A stretch of 64,000 nucleotides of DNA. Source: Tahibacter soli (GTDB lineage Bacteria > Pseudomonadota > Gammaproteobacteria > Xanthomonadales > Rhodanobacteraceae). The notes under the pieces are model-generated. The model saw nothing but the letters and a program-made list of their open reading frames with translations. It was not told the origin of the DNA and searched no databases. Where the stretch lies: contig NZ_JAOVZO020000003.1 in NCBI RefSeq assembly GCF_025717065.2, positions 558,001 to 622,000 of the forward strand, read 5' to 3'. Shown here in pieces: positions 41,787 to 51,469 of the stretch (positions are counted from its first letter, which is position 1; the number at the start of each line of letters is the position of its first letter). The translations under genes and the position numbers were made by a program.

Positions 41787-44700
41787 TTACGGCGTTTCGA
41801 ACGTATCGCCGAAGATGCGATCGACGCAGTTGACGACGACGCCGGTGACCGGCCCGCTGCCGACCGTGCCGCTGGCGCCGGCGATCGTGCAGACGTCGCT
41901 CGGGTTCGTCGGCTGCGCGGCGATCGTCACGGTGTACGGCGCGCCGCTCGCGACGGCGTTCGGGAACGTGAAGCCGCCGTTGGCGTTCAGCACGAAGTTC
42001 GCGCCGCCGTTGAGCGACAGCGCAAGACCCGTGCCGGTCATGCCGGCGACCGTGCCGCCGACCGCGAACGTGTTCGTCGTGCACGACACGCCGACGTTCA
42101 CGACGTTGGCGCTGCCGACGGTGCCGGTCGCATTGGTCAGCGTGCAGGTCTGGCTCGGCGCGGTCGGCTGCGACGCGACGGTCACCGTGTACGCGGTGCC
42201 GCTCGCGAGGTTCGTCGGGAACGTGAACGTCGCGGCGCCGGCCGCGACCGGCAACGCGGCGCCGCCGTTGAGCGACAGCGCGAGGCCGGAACCTGCGATG
42301 CCGGTCGCGGTGCCGCCGACGCTGTAGGTGGCCGCCGCCGAGGTCTTGGGCTCGAGGCACCACTGCGTGACCGTGCCGGTGTCGCCGCTCGCGACGTCGA
42401 CCGCCTTGAGCGTCCAGGTGCCGCCGAACGCGCCGCCGCCGAACGTCGCGTCGAGCGGATTGTTCGGCTTGGCCGTGCCGCCGAGCGCCGGCGACGTCGC
42501 GCTGCACAGGCTTTCGACCGTCGTCGTCGCCGCGTCGTCGAGCGTCACGTCGATGTTCGGCTTGTCGCAGCCGTTCGCCGATGCGGGCGCGCCGGGGCGG
42601 TCGATCACGATCGAACTCGCCGCGCCGCGCGCGAGCGTGAAGCGCAGGTCGCCGACGTAGGTGTGCGTCGCCTTGAGCTTGAGCCTGACGCCGGTGATCG
42701 CCGTGGCGTCGGTGAAGGTGAGCGTGCTCGTCGCGCCGTTCGTGTTGTTGTCGGGAATCGCAAGATTCGGCGAACTGCACACGAGGTTCGACGTCGTGAA
42801 CGAACGCGCGACGGCATTCGCGCCGGCGCCGCAGGTGCCGGTCGCGCGCACGCGCCACCAGTACGTCGTCGACGGCGATACGCCCGTCACGTTCCAGCTC
42901 GTGCCGGTGAGCGTCTGCGTCGCGACGATCGTCGCGAAGCCGGCGTCGCTCGCGACTTCTACGGTGTACGACGTCGCGCCGGGCACCGCGGCCCAGGTCA
43001 GCGCCGAACCCGGATCGACGCCCGTCGCGCCGTCCGCCGGCGCGGTGAGCGCGGGCGCGGCCGGCGCGCCGACCGCGACGTCTAGCTGCGCGGTCGCGCT
43101 GTGGCCCGGGCTGCCGGTCGCCGTGCCGCTGAACGTCAGCGTGCCGCTGGTCGTGCCGGCCGCGCCGGTCGTGTCGACGGTCGCGACGGCGCTGCCGCCC
43201 GGCGTCACGGGATTCGGCGCGAACGTCACCGTCGTGCCGGGCGGATTGCCGCTCGCCGACAGCGTTACCGGCGCGCTGAAACCGAGGTCGCTCGCGACGT
43301 TGAGATTGAACGTCGCGCTCGTCGGCGCGCACACGTTCTGCGGCGAGTTCGTCACCGCGAGGCGGAAGTCCGGCGTATCGCCCGAGCAGACCGGGCGCGT
43401 GCCGCACGCGATGCCGTGCGCGTCGAACGCGTCGAAGATGCGGCACGCGTTCGGCGTGCCGTTCGCGAGATTGCCGTCGTCGTCGTCGGCCGCGAGAAAC
43501 ACGGTGTACCAGTTCGTCGCGCCGCAGCCGTTGACGACCGCCGAGGTGTTGCACTGGCCGCCCGAGGCGACCTGGTACGCGCTCTTGGACGGCGTCAGGC
43601 TCGCGTACCAGATGCGGTCCATCTTGCCCCAGCCGTCGTTGCCGAACTTCGCGATCAGCGACTGCGCCAGATCCCAGTTCGCGCCGCTCGCGATATAGCT
43701 TTCGCAATGGCCCTCGTAGCCCATCGGGCCGCGGTACGGCACGCCGGCGGTCGGGTGCACGTACGGGCACGCGACGCCGCCCTGGCCGATGTAGCGGTCG
43801 CAGTTCGGGCCGGCGTCGTTCGTGATGTTGGCCGGGCTCGCGCGCTTGGCCGCGGGCGCCGACACGCCGAAGTCGCCGACGTCGCGCACGCCGGTGCAGG
43901 CGACGCAGTTGGCGCAGTCGACGCCGGGCTTGAAGTTCTGGCCGATGCACGAGTCGCGCGTTTCGAGGAACGCGAACGTGTCGCCGACCGCTTCGCCGCT
44001 GCCGTTCTCGCTCGCCGCGCCGCCGGTGTTCGTGTCGAGGCCGTGGCCCCACTCGTGCAGGAACACCGCGGCGATTTCGCCGGTGTTCGAGCAGCCGCCG
44101 CCGGAGCGGTAGAAGTTCAGCGACGTGCCGTTCCACGACGCGTTGCACGTCGCGACGATGTTCATGTTCGCCGTGACCTTGCTCTGCAGCCAGGTGTTCG
44201 ACGGAAAGAACGTGCGTCCTTTCTGGTTGATCTTCGTCAGGTGGTAGAAGCCCGAGCGCGACGCGTGCGTGTTGCCCGCGCCGCCCACGCCCGGCGTGAT
44301 GCAGTCGGTGCCCGCGCTCTGGCCGAATGCGAGATTGCCGTCGGTCGTGTTGGACAGCGAAATCGAACCGCAGTTGTCGGACATGCGGAAGTACTTGCCG
44401 TCGAGCGCCGACGTCGCGGTGCCGCCGGAGTAGTCGTAGATGCCGAGCGCGTCGGTCACCTTCGCGGTGGTGTTGGTGACCGCGGCGAACGGAAAGTCGA
44501 CGACGATCTCGGTGTCGCTGTTCGTCGTCGGATAGATGCCGCCGGACACCTTCGCGTCGACGTTGACCGCGAGGTCGCGCACTTCGATCACGCGGTTCGT
44601 GTTCGCGTCGACGAGCACCTGCCACGTCGCCTCGTCGTCGCCGGCGATGCGGAACACGTAGCGCCACGCGAGCACGTGCGCGTAGCCGCCGCCCGGTGCG

Positions 44701-45482
44701 CCGCGATACGTTTCGCCGGCCGTGTCGCCGTCGCGCAACGCGGGATAGATGCGCAGTTCGCCGCGTTCGAGAAACTCGCCGACAGCCGCATCGGCCGGAA
44801 ACGCCAGTTCGTCCCAGGCGCGTTGAAAGGCGGCTTCCCGCGTCAACGCCGGCGTCGTGTCGATCGCGACGTCGGCGACGCGTTCGGCGCCGAACTGCAC
44901 GACGTTGCCCTGCGCGATGCGCACGTAGACGAACGCGCCGTCGACGCGCACGCCGTTCTTGTGCTGGCCGAACTCGACGAACCACACCGGCGAGTCGCCG
45001 CCGACGACGACGCTGCGGTCGGCGTCGAGCTTCAATTCCAGATTGCCGGCGGCGAGGAGGTCTGCCGCCGAATCGACGAACTCGCGCGCCTTCGCGGCCA
45101 CCGCGCCGAGATTCAGATCGGTCTCGCGCGCGACGCCGAACGCCTGCGGCGAGAGCGCGTTGCCGCGGCCCGGAATCAGCGGCACGCCGCTGCCCTGCAC
45201 GACGTTCGGGCGGTCGCCGCGATCGTCCCAGCGCACTTCCCACGTGCCGCCGTAGCGCGCCTGGAACGGCGCGAGGCGCGACGCCAGGCGCGGATCGGAC
45301 GCCGCGTCGCGCAGCGACGGCAGCGCGTCGAGCGACGGCGCGACGAACGGGCGCGCCGGAACCTTCGCCACGGATTCGGTACGCGGGCCGCTGTCGGCGG
45401 CCGGCTGGATCGCGAGCGCGGGCGCGCCGGCGAGCAACGTCATGAGGCCGGCCAGGACGCCGGTTCTAACGCGGTGATGCAT
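41787..45482 (-). CDS. Large secreted zinc metalloprotease with P-domain and C-terminal repeats
   Basis: A 1231-residue exported protease: signal peptide (VRTGVLAGLMTLLAGAPALA), an FTP-like propeptide (RYVFRIAGDDEATWQVLVD), then a gluzincin catalytic domain with HEWGHGLD (zinc histidines 476 and 480) and a downstream GEAVGDTFAF. After it come an Ig-like region (SPQNVCAPTSATFNL), a fibronectin-like domain, a proprotein-convertase P-domain (LRFTLARGA to GTVTQWCLE) and two 80-residue repeats starting YSVGGT and FAVGGT. The protein ends in RIFGDTFETP, a tail like that of other secreted proteins here. The start at base 45482 has GAGGAGAG upstream. M36/fungalysin-like is the best fit, not certain. 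Confidence 0.88.
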   Translation of the reverse strand: MHHRVRTGVLAGLMTLLAGAPALAIQPAADSGPRTESVAKVPARPFVAPSLDALPSLRDAASDPRLASRLAPFQARYGGTWEVRWDDRGDRPNVVQGSGVPLIPGRGNALSPQAFGVARETDLNLGAVAAKAREFVDSAADLLAAGNLELKLDADRSVVVGGDSPVWFVEFGQHKNGVRVDGAFVYVRIAQGNVVQFGAERVADVAIDTTPALTREAAFQRAWDELAFPADAAVGEFLERGELRIYPALRDGDTAGETYRGAPGGGYAHVLAWRYVFRIAGDDEATWQVLVDANTNRVIEVRDLAVNVDAKVSGGIYPTTNSDTEIVVDFPFAAVTNTTAKVTDALGIYDYSGGTATSALDGKYFRMSDNCGSISLSNTTDGNLAFGQSAGTDCITPGVGGAGNTHASRSGFYHLTKINQKGRTFFPSNTWLQSKVTANMNIVATCNASWNGTSLNFYRSGGGCSNTGEIAAVFLHEWGHGLDTNTGGAASENGSGEAVGDTFAFLETRDSCIGQNFKPGVDCANCVACTGVRDVGDFGVSAPAAKRASPANITNDAGPNCDRYIGQGGVACPYVHPTAGVPYRGPMGYEGHCESYIASGANWDLAQSLIAKFGNDGWGKMDRIWYASLTPSKSAYQVASGGQCNTSAVVNGCGATNWYTVFLAADDDDGNLANGTPNACRIFDAFDAHGIACGTRPVCSGDTPDFRLAVTNSPQNVCAPTSATFNLNVASDLGFSAPVTLSASGNPPGTTVTFAPNPVTPGGSAVATVDTTGAAGTTSGTLTFSGTATGSPGHSATAQLDVAVGAPAAPALTAPADGATGVDPGSALTWAAVPGATSYTVEVASDAGFATIVATQTLTGTSWNVTGVSPSTTYWWRVRATGTCGAGANAVARSFTTSNLVCSSPNLAIPDNNTNGATSTLTFTDATAITGVRLKLKATHTYVGDLRFTLARGAASSIVIDRPGAPASANGCDKPNIDVTLDDAATTTVESLCSATSPALGGTAKPNNPLDATFGGGAFGGTWTLKAVDVASGDTGTVTQWCLEPKTSAAATYSVGGTATGIAGSGLALSLNGGAALPVAAGAATFTFPTNLASGTAYTVTVASQPTAPSQTCTLTNATGTVGSANVVNVGVSCTTNTFAVGGTVAGMTGTGLALSLNGGANFVLNANGGFTFPNAVASGAPYTVTIAAQPTNPSDVCTIAGASGTVGSGPVTGVVVNCVDRIFGDTFETP

Positions 45483-45835
45483 CGGGTGACTCTCCTCGAC
45501 GGACAAGGCGTGGCGACGGCGACCTCGCGAACGCCGCCACGGCGATCGCGCGTGTTGTCCCTGTCGATTCGAGCCTTCGTCGAGGCGAGTGCGCACGCAC
45601 GCAGACCTGCCGCGATGCGGCATTGCGTGGCTGTGTCGATGCTCGTTCCGGCGCGCAGCGCCGGCATCCCCGCGGATGTGCCTCCATGCGGCCCCACACA
45701 TCCGTCGTCGATTATGCACGCGCCCGCCGGCTTTGCCGTGGTCCGGCGGCAGGAGCGCAACTCATGCCGCCGGCCGAGTTCGCGGGCCGGCGCCGGGCCT
45801 GTAGCATGGCGCGACGCCCATGACGGAGAGCGACG
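45483..45835. other. 353-bp gene-free divergent region
   Basis: The region between the metalloprotease and LtrA-like genes. It holds the ribosome site of the protease at its left end and a GGAGAG ribosome site of the LtrA-like gene at its right end. A weak 7-base inverted repeat lies at 45724-45749. I see no convincing gene, promoter pair or conserved repeat in it. Confidence 0.5.
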
Positions 45836-47011
45836 ATGCAGCACGATCGCGGCCTGTTGCGCGAGCACGGCCACGGACACGGCAAGGTCACGACGGTCGA
45901 GCTGTTCTTCGATCTCGTCTTCGTGTTCGCGGTGACGCAGCTGTCGCATCACCTGATGCTGCACTTCACGCCGGTCGGCGCGATCGAGACGCTGCTGCTG
46001 ACGCTCGGCGTGTGGTGGGTGTGGATCTACACGTCATGGGTGACGAACTGGCTCGACCCCGAGAAGGTGCCGACGCGCGTGCTGCTGCTCGTCATGATGT
46101 TCGCCGGCCTCGTGCTGTCGGCGTCGCTGCCGCAGGCGTTCGGCGAGCGCGCGTGGGGTTTCGCCGGCGCGTACGTCTGCATGCAGGTCGGGCGCACCGC
46201 GTACGTTCTGTGGGCTGTCGCCGGTCATACGAACATGGTGCGGAATTTTCAACGCATCCTCGCCTGGCTCGTCCTGTCGGCGGCGTTCTGGTTCGCCGGC
46301 GCGACGTTCGGCGAATGGCGCCTGCCGCTGTGGATCGCGGCGCTGGCGATCGAGGTCGCGTCGCCGTCGCTCGGCTTCTACGTCCCCGGCCTCGGCCGTT
46401 CGCTCACGCGCGATTGGAACGTCGAGGGCGGGCATCTGTCCGAGCGCTGCGCGCTGTTCGTGATCATCGCGCTCGGCGAATCGATCCTGGTGACCGGCGC
46501 GACGTTCGCGCAAGGCGAGTGGAACGCGACGGCGCTCGCGGCGTTCGCCGTGTCGTTCGCCGGCAGCGTCGCGATGTGGTGGATCTACTTCGACGCGGCG
46601 GCCGATGCCGGCACCGCGCGCATCGTCGAATCGGACGACCCGGGCCGTATCGCGCGGATCGCCTACACGTACATGCACGTCGCGATCGTCGCGGGCATCA
46701 TCGTCAGCGCCGTCGGCGACGAATTCGTGCTCGCGCATCCGGCCGGTCACGGCGATGCGAAGACGGCGCTCGCGGTGCTCGGCGGCGCGGCGCTGTACCT
46801 CGCCGGCAACGCGGCGTTTCGCTGGACGATCACGCGCCGGCTCGCGGCGTCGCACGTCGGCGGCGTCGCGGCGCTCGCGCTCGTCGCGCCGGTGTCGACG
46901 CGGCTTTCGCCGCTCGCGCTGTCGGGCGCGTGCGCGCTCGTGCTCGTCGCGGTCGCCGTGCGCGACGCGTACGCGAATCGCGCCGCGGCAAGCGGAGCCC
47001 GTAACACGTAG
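45836..47011 (+). CDS. LtrA-family (low temperature requirement A) membrane protein
   Basis: A 391-residue integral membrane protein with about ten helices. The family signatures are present: VELFFDLVFVFAVTQLSHHL near the N-terminus and ERCALFVIIALGESILVTG in the middle, with WWIYFD later. LtrA was named from a Listeria cold-growth mutant; its molecular function is not established. The His-rich N-terminus (HGHGHGK) may be a local feature. The ATG at 45836 has GGAGAG nine bases upstream. It is convergent with the acrB-like gene. Confidence 0.9.
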   Translation: MQHDRGLLREHGHGHGKVTTVELFFDLVFVFAVTQLSHHLMLHFTPVGAIETLLLTLGVWWVWIYTSWVTNWLDPEKVPTRVLLLVMMFAGLVLSASLPQAFGERAWGFAGAYVCMQVGRTAYVLWAVAGHTNMVRNFQRILAWLVLSAAFWFAGATFGEWRLPLWIAALAIEVASPSLGFYVPGLGRSLTRDWNVEGGHLSERCALFVIIALGESILVTGATFAQGEWNATALAAFAVSFAGSVAMWWIYFDAAADAGTARIVESDDPGRIARIAYTYMHVAIVAGIIVSAVGDEFVLAHPAGHGDAKTALAVLGGAALYLAGNAAFRWTITRRLAASHVGGVAALALVAPVSTRLSPLALSGACALVLVAVAVRDAYANRAAASGARNT

Positions 47012-47087
47012 CTTGGGATTCGCCGGCCGTTCGCCGGGCGCCAACGTCGGCGCGGCGCGTAGGTGCGTTTCGGCGGCCGCCACAAAG

Positions 47088-47113
47088 GAAAGGGCGGCAA
47101 TCGCCGCCCTTTC
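47088..47113. terminator. Convergent terminator, LtrA-like / RND pump
   Basis: GAAAGGGCGGC (47088-47098), loop AATC, then its perfect complement (47103-47113), with TTT/AAA at the stem base. It serves two convergent genes. Confidence 0.7.
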
Positions 47114-47139
47114 GTATCGCTGTCGCATTGTCGCGAGTG

Positions 47140-50100
47140 CTATGCCTTCTTGTCGGCCGCCTCGTCGGTGCGATCGCCGAGCAGACGCCGGATGGCGACG
47201 TAGAAGATCGGCACGAACAAGAGGCCCAGGAACGTCGCGAAGATCATGCCGCCGATCACGCCCGTGCCGATCGCATGGCGCGCATTGGCGCCGGCGCCGG
47301 ACGAGATCGCCAGCGGCAGCACGCCGAGGATGAACGCGAACGACGTCATCAGGATCGGCCGCATGCGCAGACGGCCCGCTTCGAGCACGGCCTCGCGCAG
47401 CGACTTGCCGTGCTGCTGCGCCTCGACCGCGAATTCGACGATCAGAATCGCGTTCTTCGCGGCGAGACCGATGATCGTGATCAGGCCGATCTTGAAGTAG
47501 ATGTCGTCGGGCAGTCCGCGCAGCAGCGAGAACACGACCGCGCCGAGCACGCCGAGCGGCACGATCAGCATCACCGACACCGGAATCGACCAGCTTTCGT
47601 ACAGCGCCGCCAGGCACAGGAACACGACGATGATCGACAGCGCGAACAAGAGCGGCGCCTGGCTGCCGGAGATGAGTTCCTGCAGCGACTGGCCGGCCCA
47701 GTCGTAGCCGAAGCCTTGCGGCAGGTCGTTCGTGATGATGTCCTGCATCGCCTTCATCGCGTCGCCCGAACTCTTGCCGGGCACCGGCGAGCCGTTCATC
47801 TGGATCGCCGAATAGCCGTTGAAGCGGTTGAGCGCGGGCGGCCCCATGATCCATTGCGAATGCACGACGCTCGAGAGCGGAATCATGTTCGGCGTCGCCG
47901 AGCCCGAACCCGCGCCCGATGCGGCGGTCGGCTGCGAACTCGGCAGGAAGAACCGGCTGAACGCATCCGGGTTCATGCGGAACGGCGCGTCGGCCTGCAG
48001 CACCACGCGCAGCACGCGGCCCTGGTAGAAGAAGTCGTTCGCGTACACCGGCGCGAGCATCAGCTGGATCGCGCTGAACACGTCGGTGACGGAAAGCCCC
48101 ATCGATTCGGCCTGCACGCGATCGACGTCGATCTTGAGCTGCGGCGCCTCCGGCAGCACGTTCGGACGCACGCCCTGCAGGATGTCCTTCTCCTGCGCCG
48201 CCTTGCCGAGGAGCTGATTCTGCGCCGCGACGAGCGCGTCGTGTCCGGCGCCGCTGCGATCCTGCAGGTACATCTCGAAGCCGCCGAACTGCGACAGGCC
48301 CTGGATGGTCGGCAGGTTGACGACGAACGCGGTGGCGTCCTTGAGGCCCATGAACAGCGCGCCGTTCGCCTGCTGGATGAACTGCGCGGCGGTGGTCTTG
48401 CGGTCCTCCCACGGCTTCAGGCGCACGAACGCCATGCCGACGTTGTCGGCCTGGCCGACGAACGAGAAGCCGGTCACCTGCAGCACCGCTTCGACCGCCT
48501 CGTTCTTCGAGAGGATCTCGTTGACCGTCTCCATCACCTTGTTGGTGCGATCGAACGACGCGCCGGGCGGCAGCTGGATCAGCGCGAGCGTATAGCCCTG
48601 GTCTTCCTCGGGCACGAAGCTCGACGGCATGCGCGTGTACAGGAAGCCGCACAGCACGACGACGACGGCGAACAGCGCCATCCAGCGGCGCGGACGCCTG
48701 ACCGCGTGTTCGGTCTGTCGCGTATACGTGTTGAGCGTGCGGTCGAAGACGCGGTTGAACCAGCGGAAGAACGCGTTCGGTTCCGGGTGCGTGGGCTTCA
48801 ACATCGTCGCGCACAGCGCCGGCGTGAACGACAGCGCGAGGAACGCCGAGAAGCCCATCGAGATCGCGATCGTCAGCGCGAACTGGCGGTAGATCGCGCC
48901 GGCCGAGCCGCCCTGCATCGCGCTCGGAATGAATACCGCGGCGAGCACCACGGTGATCGCGACCACCGCGCCGGTGATCTGCGTCATCGCCTTCTTCGTC
49001 GCTTCCTTCGGCGTCAGATGTTCCTCGCTCATGATGCGTTCGACGTTTTCGATAACGACGATCGCGTCGTCCACGACGATGCCGATCGCGAGCACCATGC
49101 CGAACAGCGACAGCTGGTTGATCGTGAAGCCGATGAAGTACATGCCGAGGAACGTGCCCATCAGCGCGACCGGAATCACGAGCGTCGGGATGATCGTCGC
49201 GCGCAGGTTCTGCAGGAACACCAGCATGACGACGAACACGAGCACGACCGCGATGGCGAGCGTTTCGGCGACTTCGAAAATCGACCGCTTGACGAACGTC
49301 GTGCTGTCGTACGGTACGAACCACGTCACGCCGGGCGGAAAGCTCGGCTGCATCTGCGCCATCTTCGCCTTGACGTCGTTGGCGACCTGCAGCGCGTTCG
49401 CGCCGGGCAGGAGCTGCACCGCGAAGCCCGCGATCGCCTTCTTGCCGTAGTGCGTTTCGCGGCCGTAGCTGTACGGGCCGAGCGTCACGCGGCCGACGTC
49501 CTTGATGCGCACCGCGGTGCCGTCGGGCAGCGTGCGCAGGCGGATCGCCTCGAACTGCTCGGGCGTGGAGAATCGCCCTTCGGCCATGACCGTGGCCGAC
49601 ACGCCCTGCTTGTCGACCGACGGCGTCGTGCCGATCGAGCCCGCGGCGAACTGCACGTTCTGGCCGCGCACGGCGGTGAGCACCGAGGTCGGCGACAGGC
49701 CGTAGCCCTGCAGCTTGTCGGGATCGAGCCAGATGCGCATCGCGTACTCGGAACCGAACTGGGTGGCGCTGCCGACGCCCGGCACGCGCTGGATCTGGTC
49801 GAGGATGCGCGAGGAGACGATGTTGTTGAGCGCGTAGGAATCCTGCGAGCCGTCTTCGGACTGCAGCGCCGCGACCATCAGGAAGCCGGCGTTCGCCTTG
49901 GCGACGACGACGCCCTGCTGCGTCACTTCCGACGGCAGGCGCGGCAGCGCGAGCGACACGCGGTTCTGCGTCTGCACCTGCGCGATGTCGGCGTTCGTGC
50001 CGCTGTTGAACGTCAGCGTGATCGACGACGAGCCGTTGGAGTTCGACGACGACGAGAAGTAGAGCAGGTTGTCGATGCCGTTCAACTGCTGCTCGATGAC

Positions 50101-50289
50101 CTGCGTGACGGTTTTTTCGACGGTCTCGGCGCTCGCGCCGGCGTAGGTGGCGTTGACGATGACCTGCGGCGGCGCGATCTGCGGATACGACTCGATGCCG
50201 AGCCGCGAGATCGTGAGCGCGCCGCCCAGGGTGATCAGAATCGCGATCACCCACGCGAAGATCGGACGTTCGATGAAAAATTGGGGCAC
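47140..50289 (-). CDS. RND multidrug efflux transporter, HAE1/AcrB family
   Basis: Inner-membrane proton-driven drug exporter of 1049 residues, the AcrB/MexB length. It has twelve membrane helices in two repeats with large periplasmic loops. The N-terminus FFIERPIFAWVIAI, the proton-relay region GIVVDDAIVVIENVER (helix IV aspartate pair) and the helix X lysine in GLAAKNAILIVEFA are clear. It ends with a Lys/Asp-rich tail. It lies 10 bp after the acrA-like gene and shares its operon with the tetR-like repressor. No outer-membrane TolC/OprM gene follows in the window, so the pump probably uses one encoded elsewhere. Confidence 0.96.
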   Translation of the reverse strand: MPQFFIERPIFAWVIAILITLGGALTISRLGIESYPQIAPPQVIVNATYAGASAETVEKTVTQVIEQQLNGIDNLLYFSSSSNSNGSSSITLTFNSGTNADIAQVQTQNRVSLALPRLPSEVTQQGVVVAKANAGFLMVAALQSEDGSQDSYALNNIVSSRILDQIQRVPGVGSATQFGSEYAMRIWLDPDKLQGYGLSPTSVLTAVRGQNVQFAAGSIGTTPSVDKQGVSATVMAEGRFSTPEQFEAIRLRTLPDGTAVRIKDVGRVTLGPYSYGRETHYGKKAIAGFAVQLLPGANALQVANDVKAKMAQMQPSFPPGVTWFVPYDSTTFVKRSIFEVAETLAIAVVLVFVVMLVFLQNLRATIIPTLVIPVALMGTFLGMYFIGFTINQLSLFGMVLAIGIVVDDAIVVIENVERIMSEEHLTPKEATKKAMTQITGAVVAITVVLAAVFIPSAMQGGSAGAIYRQFALTIAISMGFSAFLALSFTPALCATMLKPTHPEPNAFFRWFNRVFDRTLNTYTRQTEHAVRRPRRWMALFAVVVVLCGFLYTRMPSSFVPEEDQGYTLALIQLPPGASFDRTNKVMETVNEILSKNEAVEAVLQVTGFSFVGQADNVGMAFVRLKPWEDRKTTAAQFIQQANGALFMGLKDATAFVVNLPTIQGLSQFGGFEMYLQDRSGAGHDALVAAQNQLLGKAAQEKDILQGVRPNVLPEAPQLKIDVDRVQAESMGLSVTDVFSAIQLMLAPVYANDFFYQGRVLRVVLQADAPFRMNPDAFSRFFLPSSQPTAASGAGSGSATPNMIPLSSVVHSQWIMGPPALNRFNGYSAIQMNGSPVPGKSSGDAMKAMQDIITNDLPQGFGYDWAGQSLQELISGSQAPLLFALSIIVVFLCLAALYESWSIPVSVMLIVPLGVLGAVVFSLLRGLPDDIYFKIGLITIIGLAAKNAILIVEFAVEAQQHGKSLREAVLEAGRLRMRPILMTSFAFILGVLPLAISSGAGANARHAIGTGVIGGMIFATFLGLLFVPIFYVAIRRLLGDRTDEAADKKA

Positions 50290-50299
50290 GACGCTCTCC

Positions 50300-51469
50300 T
50301 TACGCCTTCGGCGCCGCTGCCGGCGGGGCGGCTTGTGCCTTGTCGAGTTCTTCCTGCGGCGTGGCCTTGACCGGCTTGTCCGGCGCCGCCTTCGGCAGGC
50401 CGGTGACGATCACGCGATCGCCGTCGGCGAGGCCGTCGGTGACGATCCAGTCGGCGCCGCGCATCTCGCCGAGCGTGACGTGTTTCTGCTGCGCCTTCTC
50501 GCCGTCGCCGACGGCCATCACGTAGGCGCCCTTCGCGTCGCGCAGCACCGACTTCTGCGGCACGACGAACGCCTTGGCGAGTTCGCCCTGCACGAGCTTG
50601 ACCTTGACGAACATGCCCGGCAGCAGCGTGCGCTCGCCGTTCGGGAACGTCGCGCGCAGCGACACGGTGCCGGTCGTCGCGTCGACCGCGAGATCGGAGA
50701 AGCTCAGCGTGCCGCTCTCACCGTACGGCGTGCCGTCGGGCAGCGCGAGCTGCACTTCCACCTGGTCGGACGCGGCGAGCTTGAGTTTGCCGGCGGCCTG
50801 CGCGCGGCGCAGGTCGGCCGTTTCGGCGGCCGACTGGCTGAAGTCGGCGTAGATCGGATCGATCTGTTCGACCAGCGTCAGCGGCGTGACTTCGCCCTGG
50901 CCGACCAGCGCGCCCTCGGTCACCAGCGCGCGGCCCGCGCGGCCGGCGATCGGCGCGACGACCGACGCGTAGCCGAGGTTCAGCCGCGAGGTTTCGACGT
51001 TCGCCTGCGCGGCCTTGACGCTCGCGTCGGCCGTGCGCTGCGCGGCGATCGCGTCGTCGAGATCCTGCTTGGCGAGCACGCCCCGGGCCGCGAGATCCTG
51101 GTAGCGCTTGGCCTTCGCATCGGCGTTCGCGGCGTTCGCGCGCGCTTGAACGAGCGAGGCCTGGCTTGCGTTGAGCGCTGCCTTCAGCTGCGCCGGATCT
51201 ATCTGGAACAGCGGCTGGCCGGCGGCGACGTCGCTGCCTTCGGTGTAGAGGCGACGCTCGACGATGCCCGGCACGCGTGCGCGAACCTCGGCGGTGCGCG
51301 TCGCGGCGAGGCGGCCGACGAATTCGCGTGTCAGCGGCACGCTCGAGGCCTTCACGCTGATCACGCCGACTTCGGGCGGCGGCGGGGCGGCCGGGGCGGC
51401 CTGCTGCTTGTTGCAGGCGGCGACGGCGAGCGTCGCGGCGGCGGCGAGGGCAAGACGCGGTAGTTTCAT
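50300..51469 (-). CDS. RND periplasmic adaptor, AcrA/MexA family
   Basis: Membrane-fusion lipoprotein of 389 residues that links the RND pump to the outer-membrane channel. It has a lipoprotein signal with lipobox AVAAC (acylated Cys 19), the barrel-sandwich and lipoyl segment (RARVPGIVERRLYTEGSDV), an alpha-helical hairpin (QASLVQARANAANADAKAKR) and the beta-barrel part (TLLPGMFVKVKL). The ATG (first base 51469) overlaps the stop of the tetR-like gene by four bases, so repressor and pump are co-translated. Confidence 0.95.
   Translation of the reverse strand: MKLPRLALAAAATLAVAACNKQQAAPAAPPPPEVGVISVKASSVPLTREFVGRLAATRTAEVRARVPGIVERRLYTEGSDVAAGQPLFQIDPAQLKAALNASQASLVQARANAANADAKAKRYQDLAARGVLAKQDLDDAIAAQRTADASVKAAQANVETSRLNLGYASVVAPIAGRAGRALVTEGALVGQGEVTPLTLVEQIDPIYADFSQSAAETADLRRAQAAGKLKLAASDQVEVQLALPDGTPYGESGTLSFSDLAVDATTGTVSLRATFPNGERTLLPGMFVKVKLVQGELAKAFVVPQKSVLRDAKGAYVMAVGDGEKAQQKHVTLGEMRGADWIVTDGLADGDRVIVTGLPKAAPDKPVKATPQEELDKAQAAPPAAAPKA

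Noticed and set aside
39601-45243. Long open frame on the minus strand, overlapping the esterase, acyl-CoA dehydrogenase and metalloprotease genes
   Set aside because: It runs out of frame through three recognisable genes on both strands, and its translation is Arg-rich without any motif.
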